Assembly: GCA_964348185.1 (NCBI GenBank)
Contig: CAYGBW010000039.1
Location: forward strand, 1 to 38,237
Direction: 5' to 3'
Source: CAYGBW01 sp964348185
GTDB lineage: Bacteria; Desulfobacterota; BSN033; WVXP01
DNA length: 38,237 nucleotides
The notes under the pieces were generated by a model. That model ran no database searches. It was not told where the DNA came from and worked only from the letters and a program-made list of their open reading frames with translations. Shown here piece after piece: positions 1-7,486 of this stretch (positions are counted from its first letter, which is position 1; every line of letters begins with the position of its first letter). The position numbers and the translations under genes are program-made.

Positions 1-94
1 GAGAAATCCCTCTGTCAGAGGCCAGAACGGTTCGAATCCCGGATGTCTTGCCGCTGCCTCTGGGTTTACTGGCTCTGAGCCTAGAGGGTTTCTC
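1..94. repeat. Imperfect inverted repeat at the window edge
   Basis: Bases 1-13 and 83-94 are inverted copies, 12 bp with one extra T in the left arm. A smaller hairpin (CCTCT, 3-base loop, AGAGG at 9-21) lies inside the left arm. It sits about 170 bases beyond the stem-loop that follows pilA. Its role is unknown; it may belong to the 3' region of a neighbour outside the window. From base 95 to about 267 I see no gene or clear signal. Confidence 0.4.
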
Positions 95-267
95 AGTCCG
101 AATTAAGCGCCTCACTGCTCCTTGCTCCCACGACCCCCCTGGAGCGTCCGGCTTTTTGTTATCCGCGTCTTGCCCATTGGAGGCTATGCAAAACCGGAGC
201 CAGACCGCCCACCTGTCTCTTTTCGATTCCCTCGGATGGGACCGTCAGCCCATTCCCAGGAGGGGTA

Positions 268-314
268 GAGAAAGTCCCCTTCTGCCAATAGGACAAGGGG
301 AGAAGCCCTTTCTC
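268..314 (-). terminator. Two-part stem-loop overlapping the pilA stop codon
   Basis: Outer arms 268-274 and 308-314 (7 bp) and inner arms 275-281 and 295-301 (7 bp) pair perfectly, separated by a 6-base bulge at 302-307. The stem starts within the pilA stop codon. There is no U-tract after it on the minus strand, so it could be a 3' mRNA-stabilising stem or a factor-assisted terminator rather than a classical intrinsic one. Pilin mRNAs are often abundant and stable, which would fit. Confidence 0.5.
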
Positions 315-804
315 ACGGGGCTACACCCGGTGCGATGGGCAGCATATCGACCGTTATCCTCCCTGTCGGAGGGGTCGCAGTCCACCGTGAAGCAGCAGGC
401 TGTGAGCTGTCAAAGGTCATTGTGCTTGTCCCGGCAGCGCCTGGCCCATCGAATAGGTCGGTCCCCGAAGCGACGACCGTAAAGCTCGTTCCCCCAGTGG
501 CAGTAGACACGTAGGTAAAATACAGGGCATCGGTTATGTCGATGCCGTGGGTCCGAAAGTTCGTGGGACTTCCAGCGACCTGGTCTGCACTGTTGGCGCT
601 AAAGTACTGCATTGTTCGTTGCCGATAGATCTTTTCTGCGGTAATGATGGCTCCCATGAGGCTCGTGGCTTCTGTGACCCTCGCCTTTTCCACGTAGTCC
701 GTGTAGAGGGGGACGGCCACGGCGGCCAGAATGCCCACAATGATAATCACCACCATCAACTCGACCAGGGTGAAACCTCTCTGATTCCTTATCCTTTTCA
801 TCAT
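313..804 (-). CDS. pilA: Type IV pilin (PilA-like major pilin)
   Basis: This 163-residue prepilin has a short basic leader ending in Gly10, then the type III N-terminus FTLVELMVV with Glu5 of the mature protein. This is the signature for prepilin peptidase cleavage and N-methylation. The hydrophobic helix (about residues 11-35) anchors the subunit in the inner membrane before assembly. The globular part, to about residue 163, is Gly/Ser/Thr rich. It has no cysteine, so the usual disulfide-closed D-region is absent. The start is the first of two adjacent ATGs (804 and 801), because GGGGAAG lies 5 bases upstream; the longer open frame to 873 has no such signal. A sigma-54 promoter lies at 891-907 and an NtrC-type activator gene is next upstream. 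It could serve either pilus machine in the window; no minor pilins are seen. Confidence 0.92.
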   Translation of the reverse strand: MMKRIRNQRGFTLVELMVVIIIVGILAAVAVPLYTDYVEKARVTEATSLMGAIITAEKIYRQRTMQYFSANSADQVAGSPTNFRTHGIDITDALYFTYVSTATGGTSFTVVASGTDLFDGPGAAGTSTMTFDSSQPAASRWTATPPTGRITVDMLPIAPGVAP

Positions 805-890
805 CGAATCTTCCCCTTTCTCTAGAATTTCAGGATTTGAAGAGGAGAACAGACCTCTCAGGGGTCCCGACATCCCTCATCAGGGAATTA

Positions 891-907
891 AGCAAACACG
901 ATGCCAA
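891..907 (-). promoter_or_regulatory. Sigma-54 promoter of pilA
   Basis: On the minus strand the sequence reads TTGGCATCGTGTTTGCT. The GG and GC dinucleotides have exactly 10 bases between them, and the match to TTGGCACG-N4-TTGCW lacks only two bases in the -24 box. The predicted start of transcription is near 880, giving a leader of about 76 nt, with a small hairpin (873-886) near the start. Sigma-54 control of pilA by an NtrC-type regulator is classical in T4P biology. Confidence 0.85.
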
Positions 908-964
908 ATCTTACCGATTCGGGAGCTCGAAAATCCGAGAGATCTGATTTTGTTATAAGTGTTT

Positions 965-981
965 AATTTCAAATTGAAATT
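965..981. promoter_or_regulatory. Perfect 17-bp palindrome, possible activator site for pilA
   Basis: The sequence AATTTCAAATTGAAATT has two 8-base arms around a central A. Its centre is about 93 bases upstream of the predicted pilA transcription start, the usual range for an enhancer bound by a sigma-54 activator. That the neighbouring NtrC-family protein binds here is inference. Confidence 0.5.
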
Positions 982-1095
982 TGTATTTCTTCTATTCTAC
1001 GGAGAAAACGAAGAGGCCAAATTCGGCCTCCGAAACCGTCATAAATGAAGAAAATCGGTAAATCGTTACCGGTAAGGGGGTTCCGATATCTGCGC

Positions 1096-2484
1096 TCACC
1101 GGTTGAGAAGATCATGCTTTCTCATCTTGTTGTAGAGGGTCTTGAGGCTCAGATTGAGCAGCCGGGCCGCCTTTTCCCGTTTTCCCCCGGCCTCTCCGAG
1201 AGCTTCCAGGATCAACCGTTTCTCCACATCCCGTGTCAGGCTCTCCATCTTCTCACTGAATGATCGACTATCATCGAGATGAGGCACGTCTGGAAAGGTC
1301 TTTTCCCCTCGTGCCTGGATTTCTGGTGGAAGGTTCCACGGTTGGATGACCGAGTCCCTCGCGAGAACCACGGCCCGCTGGACCGCGTTCTCCAGTTCCC
1401 TGACGTTGCCGGGCCACGAATGATTGAGCATGAAACCCATGGCCTCTTCTGACATTCCTTCGATTTTTTTGTGATATTTTGCCTGGAAGACTCTGAGAAA
1501 ATGCTCCAGGAGGGGGGGAATGTCCTCCCTCCGCTCCCGAAGGGGGGGGATATGGATGGGGATCACATTGAGACGGAAGAAGAGGTCATCTCGGAATTTC
1601 CTTTCCCGGACGGCCTGCGCCAGATCGCGATTCGTTGAGGCGATGATTCGGACGTCCACACGAACGGGCTCCACTCCGCCTACCCTTTCAAACTCCCTCG
1701 CCTGGAGGACACGAAGGAGCTTGGATTGCGTCGTAAGACTCATGTCCCCGATCTCGTCGAGCAGGAGGGTACCCCCATCGGCCAGTTCGAATTTCCCCGG
1801 TTTCCTCTTGATTGCCCCGGTAAAGGCCCCTCTTTCGTAGCCAAAGAGTTCGCTCTCCATCAGGGTTTCAGGGATAGCAACACAGCTGAGCTTCACCAAG
1901 GGGTTCGCCCTTCTCGGGCTGCCGTAGTGGATCGCTTCGGCAACCAATTCCTTTCCTGTTCCGCTCTCTCCTGTGATCAGAACCGTCACATCATTGTCCC
2001 GGACGGTTTTGACGATCTCGAACACCTCTTGCATGGTCTTGCTCTCGCCCACGATATTTCGCAACTCCCCCTTTTCTTCGATCCTTTCCCTCAGCTGCCG
2101 AACCTCTTGCTGCAGTCTGGTCTTTTCTAAGGCCCGGCGAACAACGATTCGCATTTCATCGATTTCAAAAGGCTTACTAAAATAATCATAGGCACCTTTC
2201 CGGATCGCTTCGATGGAGACACGCTTCGACCCGTGAGCCGTAACCATGATGACCGTTGTGTCTGGATTCGTTCTTTTCAGGTTCGTCAAAACGTCCATCC
2301 CGCTCATCCGGGGAAGCTTGAGATCGAGAATGACAAGGTCGAAATCCTCCCGGTTCAACCTGGATAGGGCCTCCTCCCCATTGGGAACCAGAAAGGCCTG
2401 ATACCCCTCCTTGTTCATGGCTTCGCACAGGAAGAAGCCCATGCTCGGGTCATCCTCTACAACCAGAATCCTAGGGGATCTCAT
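1096..2484 (-). CDS. NtrC-family sigma-54 response regulator (PilR-like)
   Basis: This 462-residue protein has three parts: a receiver domain (about 3-118) with acidic pocket E10/D11/D12, phospho-acceptor D54 and the KPF lysine; a AAA+ sigma-54 interaction domain (about 143-380) with Walker A GESGTGKE and an intact GAFTGA loop that contacts sigma-54; and a C-terminal Fis-type helix-turn-helix (about 420-462). The start at 2484 is chosen because it opens directly into the receiver domain and has GGGGGAA 7-8 bases upstream; the frame stays open to 2529. The gene is followed by pilA and is divergent from a kinase operon. The likely role is to activate pilA and possibly other sigma-54 promoters here after phosphorylation by a kinase at 2829, 5894 or 29612. 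A second NtrC-type regulator at 28253 makes assignment of the name PilR uncertain. Confidence 0.9.
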   Translation of the reverse strand: MRSPRILVVEDDPSMGFFLCEAMNKEGYQAFLVPNGEEALSRLNREDFDLVILDLKLPRMSGMDVLTNLKRTNPDTTVIMVTAHGSKRVSIEAIRKGAYDYFSKPFEIDEMRIVVRRALEKTRLQQEVRQLRERIEEKGELRNIVGESKTMQEVFEIVKTVRDNDVTVLITGESGTGKELVAEAIHYGSPRRANPLVKLSCVAIPETLMESELFGYERGAFTGAIKRKPGKFELADGGTLLLDEIGDMSLTTQSKLLRVLQAREFERVGGVEPVRVDVRIIASTNRDLAQAVRERKFRDDLFFRLNVIPIHIPPLRERREDIPPLLEHFLRVFQAKYHKKIEGMSEEAMGFMLNHSWPGNVRELENAVQRAVVLARDSVIQPWNLPPEIQARGEKTFPDVPHLDDSRSFSEKMESLTRDVEKRLILEALGEAGGKREKAARLLNLSLKTLYNKMRKHDLLNR

Positions 2485-2636
2485 CGGCTTGTTCCCCCAA
2501 CGTTCTTCGGAAAGGTCCAAGGGAAGCAAAAAACCCCGTGCCCTCCTCGTGCTCTGTCTGGCCAGGGGTACGGTTCGACTCTGTCGGCGTGAGATCGGGG
2601 CTACCCCGCGGTTTAGACCCGGATAACCCTATCATC
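2485..2636. other. Regulator/kinase intergenic region with hairpins
   Basis: On the minus strand, towards the regulator gene, a 7-bp stem with one bulge (534-540 with 563-568 plus flanks, i.e. 2533-2569) is followed by six Ts (2528-2533), resembling an attenuator or terminator. A tight hairpin (CGGGG, CTA, CCCCG) lies at 2596-2608. No gene fits. Bases 2552-2580 resemble bases 10-45 of the window in a few short blocks, but not enough to call a repeat. Confidence 0.35.
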
Positions 2637-2653
2637 TTGGCAATTATTTTGCA
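2637..2653 (+). promoter_or_regulatory. Sigma-54 promoter of the kinase/HD-GYP operon
   Basis: TTGGCAATTATTTTGCA has GG at 2639-2640 and GC at 2651-2652 with 10 bases between, matching the -24/-12 consensus apart from two positions. Transcription should start near 2664, leaving a 165-nt leader that contains a CCCC-AAT-GGGG hairpin at 2704-2714. The genes downstream (2829-7486) overlap one another and form one operon. Confidence 0.8.
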
Positions 2654-2828
2654 AATAAGAGTGGCGAACCGGGATTTCCTTTCTTGTCCTGTAATTTATG
2701 TCACCCCAATGGGGCAATAAAGGCCCTCATCGATCGTTCTGTTTGAACCTTCGAGATGCTCCATTGACAGAGCGATCCCCGGGTCATATGATCGATCAAC
2801 ATCCATATCGAGGAGAAGAAGCCGAGCG

Positions 2829-4391
2829 ATGAAAACGAGGAGACTCTTGGGTATTCGCATGTTTGTCATCATTCAAGTCTTCACCTTTCTCTTGGTCCTC
2901 ATCACAGGGTTTTTCACCCTGGAAATGGGCTCCCGGGATATGAACAAATCCCTTAAGGGAAACTACTTCTCCACCCTGATCCACTCTCTAAACAAGATCT
3001 ACCTATCCGAGACCAGACATCCCCTCCCAGCTTATAGGAAACTGACGATCAGGCAGGTTCAGGGAGCCCTCAACAAAATGCGCTGGACCGTCATCTTTGG
3101 GGGGCTCGTTGCATGCATTTCTGGAATCATCCTTGCCCGTGCCATCGAACGCCCTCTCAAGAAACTGACTGACGGGGTCCAATCCGTGGCACACGGAGAC
3201 TTCACCAAGAGTATTAAAGTGTCGACACAGAACGAATTCAATCGACTCGTTATGGCTTATAATGAGATGGTGGCTTCTCTAAAAAAGTCCGAGGAACACC
3301 TGCGAAAAGTCTTTCTTGCAGCGGACGATGCAATCCTGACCACAGATACGGAGGGCAGGATCACACTCTGGGGGGAAAGCAGTGGAAAGATGTTCGGCTA
3401 TCCCAAGGAGGGCATCGTGGGCAAACCCTTTGAGACCCTTGTTGCGGCTGATGCTGATCCCGGTCTTCTTGCCTACATGCGGGCGGAACCCCGTTCTCAG
3501 AGCCGTTGGGAGGGAGAAGTCTCCTACCGTCGAAAAGACGGCACATCCTTTGATGGATGGTGCGTTACCACTGGACTCATGGATGAAAATGGCGGCGTTC
3601 TGGGACATCTCAGCATCATCCGGGACGTGACAGAAAAAAAGCAGATGCAGGTGCAGCTGATCCAAGCCGACAAGATGGCCTCCTTGGGGGAACTGGCAGC
3701 AGGTGTGGCCCATGAGATCAATAACCCCCTGTCCGGGATTCTGAGCAATGCCGAGTTTCTCCAAGAGGAGATTTCTGCCGATGATCATGAGCGTCAGGAA
3801 GAGATTCAGGAAATCGTCCGCAACAGCCAGCGAATCAAAACCATTGTCCAAGATCTTCTCAATTTCTCCCGTCAGAGAGGATCCCAAGAGGTTTCGGTCT
3901 TTCCTATAAAGGATGCTGTTGAATCAGCGTTGAACCTGACAGGTCATCATATCGAGCTGGATCACATAAAGATCATAAAGGAAATCCATAGGCATCTCCC
4001 CCCTGTTCGTGCCAGCTACAACCAGGTCGAGCAGGTCCTCATCAACCTCCTGACAAATGCCCGCCATGCCCTGAACGAGAGATATCCTGACCGGAACGAG
4101 AACAAGACCATGACCCTTCGAACCGAGGAGGTCGTGATCGAGGGGAAGGTATTCGTCCGGTTTGAACTCACGGACCAGGGTGTCGGCATTCCGGAAGGAG
4201 ACCTCGATAAGGTATGCATGCCCTTTTTCACCACGAAACAACCAGGAAAAGGAACGGGCCTCGGTCTGAGTATCAGTTACAACATCATCCAACAGCATGG
4301 AGGGCACATGCGATTTGAGAGCAAGGAGGGAGAATACACTACGGCTATTTTGGAATTGCCCGTCTGTGAAGAGGAGTCAGAGCATGCTTGA
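2829..4391 (+). CDS. Membrane sensor histidine kinase (HAMP-PAS)
   Basis: This 520-residue kinase has transmembrane segments at about 11-33 and 87-105 enclosing a periplasmic loop of about 53 residues. HAMP (about 104-157) and PAS (about 158-275) domains follow, then HisKA with phospho-acceptor H295 in HEINNP, and HATPase_c with N-box, DQGVGIP (G1), FFTTK (F) and GTGLGLS (G2) motifs. All catalytic motifs are present. Its first 130 residues are a close paralogue of those of the kinase at 5894. AGGAG lies about 12 bases before the ATG, rather far. The stop overlaps the next gene by 8 bp. The probable partner is the HD-GYP regulator downstream, perhaps also the divergent NtrC-type regulator. A PilS role is possible, but the six-helix membrane domain of classical PilS is absent. 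Confidence 0.9.
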   Translation: MKTRRLLGIRMFVIIQVFTFLLVLITGFFTLEMGSRDMNKSLKGNYFSTLIHSLNKIYLSETRHPLPAYRKLTIRQVQGALNKMRWTVIFGGLVACISGIILARAIERPLKKLTDGVQSVAHGDFTKSIKVSTQNEFNRLVMAYNEMVASLKKSEEHLRKVFLAADDAILTTDTEGRITLWGESSGKMFGYPKEGIVGKPFETLVAADADPGLLAYMRAEPRSQSRWEGEVSYRRKDGTSFDGWCVTTGLMDENGGVLGHLSIIRDVTEKKQMQVQLIQADKMASLGELAAGVAHEINNPLSGILSNAEFLQEEISADDHERQEEIQEIVRNSQRIKTIVQDLLNFSRQRGSQEVSVFPIKDAVESALNLTGHHIELDHIKIIKEIHRHLPPVRASYNQVEQVLINLLTNARHALNERYPDRNENKTMTLRTEEVVIEGKVFVRFELTDQGVGIPEGDLDKVCMPFFTTKQPGKGTGLGLSISYNIIQQHGGHMRFESKEGEYTTAILELPVCEEESEHA

Positions 4392-5904
4392 TGAACCCCG
4401 GAACCAGAAGAGCATTCTCGTGGTGGACGATGAGGAAACCATCCAGAGGACCATCAAGAAGCGACTCACCAAGGAAGGCTACCAGGTGACCGCTGTTGGC
4501 AAAGCTTCCGAGGCCCTTGAGGCGTTTCGCTCTCATCCCTTTGACACGGTTATTTCCGACATCCGGATGGAAGAGATGGATGGAGTTGAGCTCCTTCGCC
4601 ACATCAAGGAGATGGAGAGGCAGGATGTCCCCGTTATCATGATCACAGGGGCGCCATCGCTTGACACGGCCCAATCGTGTATAAAGGCTGGCGCTTATGA
4701 CTACATTATCAAACCTTTTGACAAGGACACCCTTCTCAACACGGTCAAGCGATCCCTGGAAAAGAAGGAGCTGAGCGACAGGGTCCAGGCGGAGAAAGAG
4801 AATCTCGAAATCCGGGTCCAGGAGCAGACCCGGACACTCAGAGACATCTATCGATTTGCCAATCAGCTCAACTCTCTGGATAGCCTCGATGCCGTTCTCC
4901 AGTCCATTGTTGCGTTTGTTGCAGACTTCATGGTAAGCGAACGCGTTTCGATCATGCTTCTGGACGAGAAAGAGGAGTATCTGACCATTGCCCGGGCTGT
5001 CGGTCTGGAAGAGGAGATCATTCGCAATACGCGCATCCGAAGGGGGGAGGCGATTGCGGGCAGGGTCCTCGAAACTCGAAAGGCACTGAAAATCAATGAT
5101 ATTTCGAGTGTCAAGCCAGAAGACGAATACTTCTCCCAATACAAGGCCTTTATCAGTTTTCCTTTGATGCAGGCCCCCTTGAGGAGCGAGCTATTCCCCC
5201 TGGGTATCATCAATGTGACCAATCGATTCGGTGACCAGCCCTACACAAATCTGGATCTCAGAAATCTTGATTTTATTGCTGACACCGCCTCGGTGGCGAT
5301 CAACAACCAGATCAAAGGGATCAAACTCCAAGAGAGCTACTTTGCCACTATGAAATCTCTGGCCCTTGCCCTTGACGCCAAGGATCGATACACAGCGGGC
5401 CATTCAGAGAGTGTCCAGCGGTATTCTGTATCGATTGCCCGACAGCTAGATCTGGACGAGGAAGAGATAGCCAATATCTGGCGCGCGGGTGCCCTCCATG
5501 ATATCGGAAAGATCGGAATCCCCGACACCATCATCAATAAGCCTGGTCGGTTGACCCCGGAAGAATTTGAAAAAATCAAAGAGCATCCCGCCATAGGGGA
5601 GCAGATGATCCGCCCCATTCCCTTTCTGAATCCGGCAAGGGCGATCATCCGGCATCATCATGAGCGTTTTGATGGCCGTGGCTATCCGGACGGCTCCAAG
5701 GGACAGGAAATTGAACTAGGGGCCAGAATCATGGCAGTGGCAGACACTTTTGATGCAATGACCTCAGACCGGCCCTACCGTAAAGCCTTGAGCGTCGAAA
5801 AAGCGATGGCCGAGTTGAGTCGGTGTCGAAACTCCCAGTTCGATCCCATGGCGGTAGAGGCTTTTGACGAGGTGATAAGGAGAGGAAACCACGGTGGGAA
5901 ATAG
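4384..5904 (+). CDS. REC-GAF-HD-GYP response regulator (c-di-GMP phosphodiesterase)
   Basis: The 506-residue protein begins with a receiver domain (about 10-128; acceptor D59, KPF lysine). A charged helix (about 135-165), a GAF domain (about 170-325) and an HD-GYP domain (about 335-490) follow. HD-GYP residues are intact: TAGHSE, LHDIGKIG, the HPAIGE region, HHHERFDGRGYPDG and DTFDAM. Such proteins hydrolyse cyclic di-GMP, and phosphorylation of REC usually controls activity. The ATG at 4384 overlaps the kinase stop and is preceded by GAGGAG; the open frame extends upstream inside the kinase gene without support. It lies between two kinases with matching sensor modules, so it may integrate both. 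The MSHA-like ATPase encoded nearby belongs to a family regulated by c-di-GMP, which suggests its purpose. Confidence 0.92.
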   Translation: MLDEPRNQKSILVVDDEETIQRTIKKRLTKEGYQVTAVGKASEALEAFRSHPFDTVISDIRMEEMDGVELLRHIKEMERQDVPVIMITGAPSLDTAQSCIKAGAYDYIIKPFDKDTLLNTVKRSLEKKELSDRVQAEKENLEIRVQEQTRTLRDIYRFANQLNSLDSLDAVLQSIVAFVADFMVSERVSIMLLDEKEEYLTIARAVGLEEEIIRNTRIRRGEAIAGRVLETRKALKINDISSVKPEDEYFSQYKAFISFPLMQAPLRSELFPLGIINVTNRFGDQPYTNLDLRNLDFIADTASVAINNQIKGIKLQESYFATMKSLALALDAKDRYTAGHSESVQRYSVSIARQLDLDEEEIANIWRAGALHDIGKIGIPDTIINKPGRLTPEEFEKIKEHPAIGEQMIRPIPFLNPARAIIRHHHERFDGRGYPDGSKGQEIELGARIMAVADTFDAMTSDRPYRKALSVEKAMAELSRCRNSQFDPMAVEAFDEVIRRGNHGGK

Positions 5905-7486
5905 GCTTTCCAGACTCACGGGCATTCGGATGATGATTGCCATTCAGGTCTTCAGTTTTCTTCTGGTGATCATCACCGGCTTCTTCTCCCTGGAAGTCGG
6001 TTCTCTTGAGTTGAACGAGTCTCTCAGGTCGGACCACTTCTATACGTTCAAGGGGTCGCTCCAGAAATTGATCTCCCCCACGCCCACAGGGGGGCGCCCA
6101 AAAGCCGCGGAGAATAATCTGCGGGTCGAACAGGTGAAAGCCGCCTTCAACAAAATGCGACTGACCGTGCTAATCTGCGGTTTTGTGGCCTTCTTTTCCG
6201 GAATTGTCCTGACTCATGGGATCAAGAATACCCTAAACAAGCTCACCCGCAGCCTCGGTTCAGTGGCCAGAGGCGACTTCAGCGGAAATCTTGAGCTTTA
6301 CGCGCATGAAGAGATCGACCAGGTCGTCAATGCCTATAACCGCATGATCTCCTCCGTCAGTCGGTACATGTTTGAGACTTCGGTTGGAGCGACATTCACA
6401 ATAAACAGAGACGGGATTATCACCACCTTCAATCCTATGGCGGAAATCCTTTTCGACCGCGACTACCGGGATGCTGTGGGAAGCCATTTCTCCGAGATTT
6501 TCCCGATCACCAAGAAGAACCGTGAACTCATCGATATCATTATGAACGGGATCGAGAAAGGAGAGCCATCCTCCTCAAAAAACGTTTTGGTCTCGACCTC
6601 CGAAATGGAAAGAGGAGCCACAAAGGTTACCACATCGATACTGAGCCGTGACACGGAAAAGCTTCTGGAGGTTGTGGTCAATTTCGGGGACCTGGGCAAG
6701 GTCAAAGAGGTACAAACCCAGATGGAGCGGATGAATCGTCTGGCATCTCTGGGAGGTCTGGTGGCCGGTCTGGCTCATGAAATCAGAAACCCCCTTGGCT
6801 CTCTGAAGGGGTTGACCCAACTTCTCGGTGAAGATCTCCCTGAGGACGATAAGAAGCGGCAATACACGGAGATCATCATCAGAGAAGTCGAGCGGCTCAA
6901 CAGAGTAATGGAGGAACTTCTCAGCTTTGCCCAGCCAACCGTGGACGAGTTTGAAACGAGGGATGTCAACGAAATCGTTCGTGATGCCCTTCAGTTGGCT
7001 CGAGCCACCTTTCATACGAGCCCTGTTCAGGTGGTGGAGCGCTACGATCCCAACCTTCCAGAAGTGATGGTGGAGCCAAACAGACTGATCCAGGCGATTC
7101 TCAATATTCTCAACAATGCCTTCGAGGCAACTCCAGACCACGGGCGTATTATCATCGAAACCCGGAGGGGAAAGGATGGAGACGGGGGGACTCGCCCTGA
7201 GGAGGTCACAGGCCCACGATCCGTTATCATCGATTTCTTCAATTCCGGTAAGCCTGTCTCCTTTAAGGACGCAAAACGAATGTTTGACCCCTTTTTCACG
7301 ACAAAAGAGAAAGGCACCGGCCTCGGGTTGGCCATTGCTCAACAGGTGATGGCGGCTCATGGAGGAAGCTTGACAGTGATCAGCCAGCCGGAAACCGATC
7401 CCCAGGAGGGGGTAACCTTCCGAATGGAACTTCCCGTCAAAGAATCGATGGGTCGGACCGTCAGCGGAACGCCCCACCCATTTTGA
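5894..7486 (+). CDS. Membrane sensor histidine kinase, paralogue of the upstream kinase
   Basis: This 530-residue kinase starts with GTG at 5894, supported by GAGAGGAAA upstream and an 11-bp overlap with the HD-GYP gene. Transmembrane segments lie at about 13-35 and 90-108, followed by HAMP (about 108-160), a PAS-like region (about 160-265), HisKA with H295 in HEIRNP, and HATPase_c ending with FFTTKEKGTGLGLA. Residues 8-36 repeat the other kinase almost residue for residue (GIR-IQVF-FLL-ITGFF-LE-GS), but the PAS domains differ. The G1 box appears weak: FFNSGKP stands where DNGxGI is usual, and an inserted Gly/Arg-rich stretch precedes it. The last 26 bp overlap the convergent pilC-like gene. 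The partner regulator is probably the HD-GYP protein or the NtrC-type protein at 1096. Confidence 0.9.
   Translation: MGNRLSRLTGIRMMIAIQVFSFLLVIITGFFSLEVGSLELNESLRSDHFYTFKGSLQKLISPTPTGGRPKAAENNLRVEQVKAAFNKMRLTVLICGFVAFFSGIVLTHGIKNTLNKLTRSLGSVARGDFSGNLELYAHEEIDQVVNAYNRMISSVSRYMFETSVGATFTINRDGIITTFNPMAEILFDRDYRDAVGSHFSEIFPITKKNRELIDIIMNGIEKGEPSSSKNVLVSTSEMERGATKVTTSILSRDTEKLLEVVVNFGDLGKVKEVQTQMERMNRLASLGGLVAGLAHEIRNPLGSLKGLTQLLGEDLPEDDKKRQYTEIIIREVERLNRVMEELLSFAQPTVDEFETRDVNEIVRDALQLARATFHTSPVQVVERYDPNLPEVMVEPNRLIQAILNILNNAFEATPDHGRIIIETRRGKDGDGGTRPEEVTGPRSVIIDFFNSGKPVSFKDAKRMFDPFFTTKEKGTGLGLAIAQQVMAAHGGSLTVISQPETDPQEGVTFRMELPVKESMGRTVSGTPHPF

Noticed and set aside
1..60. tRNA-like 3' part (GGTTCGAATCC in the first 50 bases)
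   Set aside because: Bases around the TTCGAAT loop pair for only two positions (G-C, G-C), and no acceptor stem or CCA is seen.
48..482. 144-codon frame on the plus strand opposite pilA
   Set aside because: It overlaps the real pilin gene in antisense, has no domain pattern, and its composition is Arg/Ser/Pro-rich as in shadow frames.
2551..2600. Second tRNA-like block (ACGGTTCGACTCTGTC)
   Set aside because: A four-pair T-arm is possible but there is no matching 5' acceptor strand or anticodon arm upstream.
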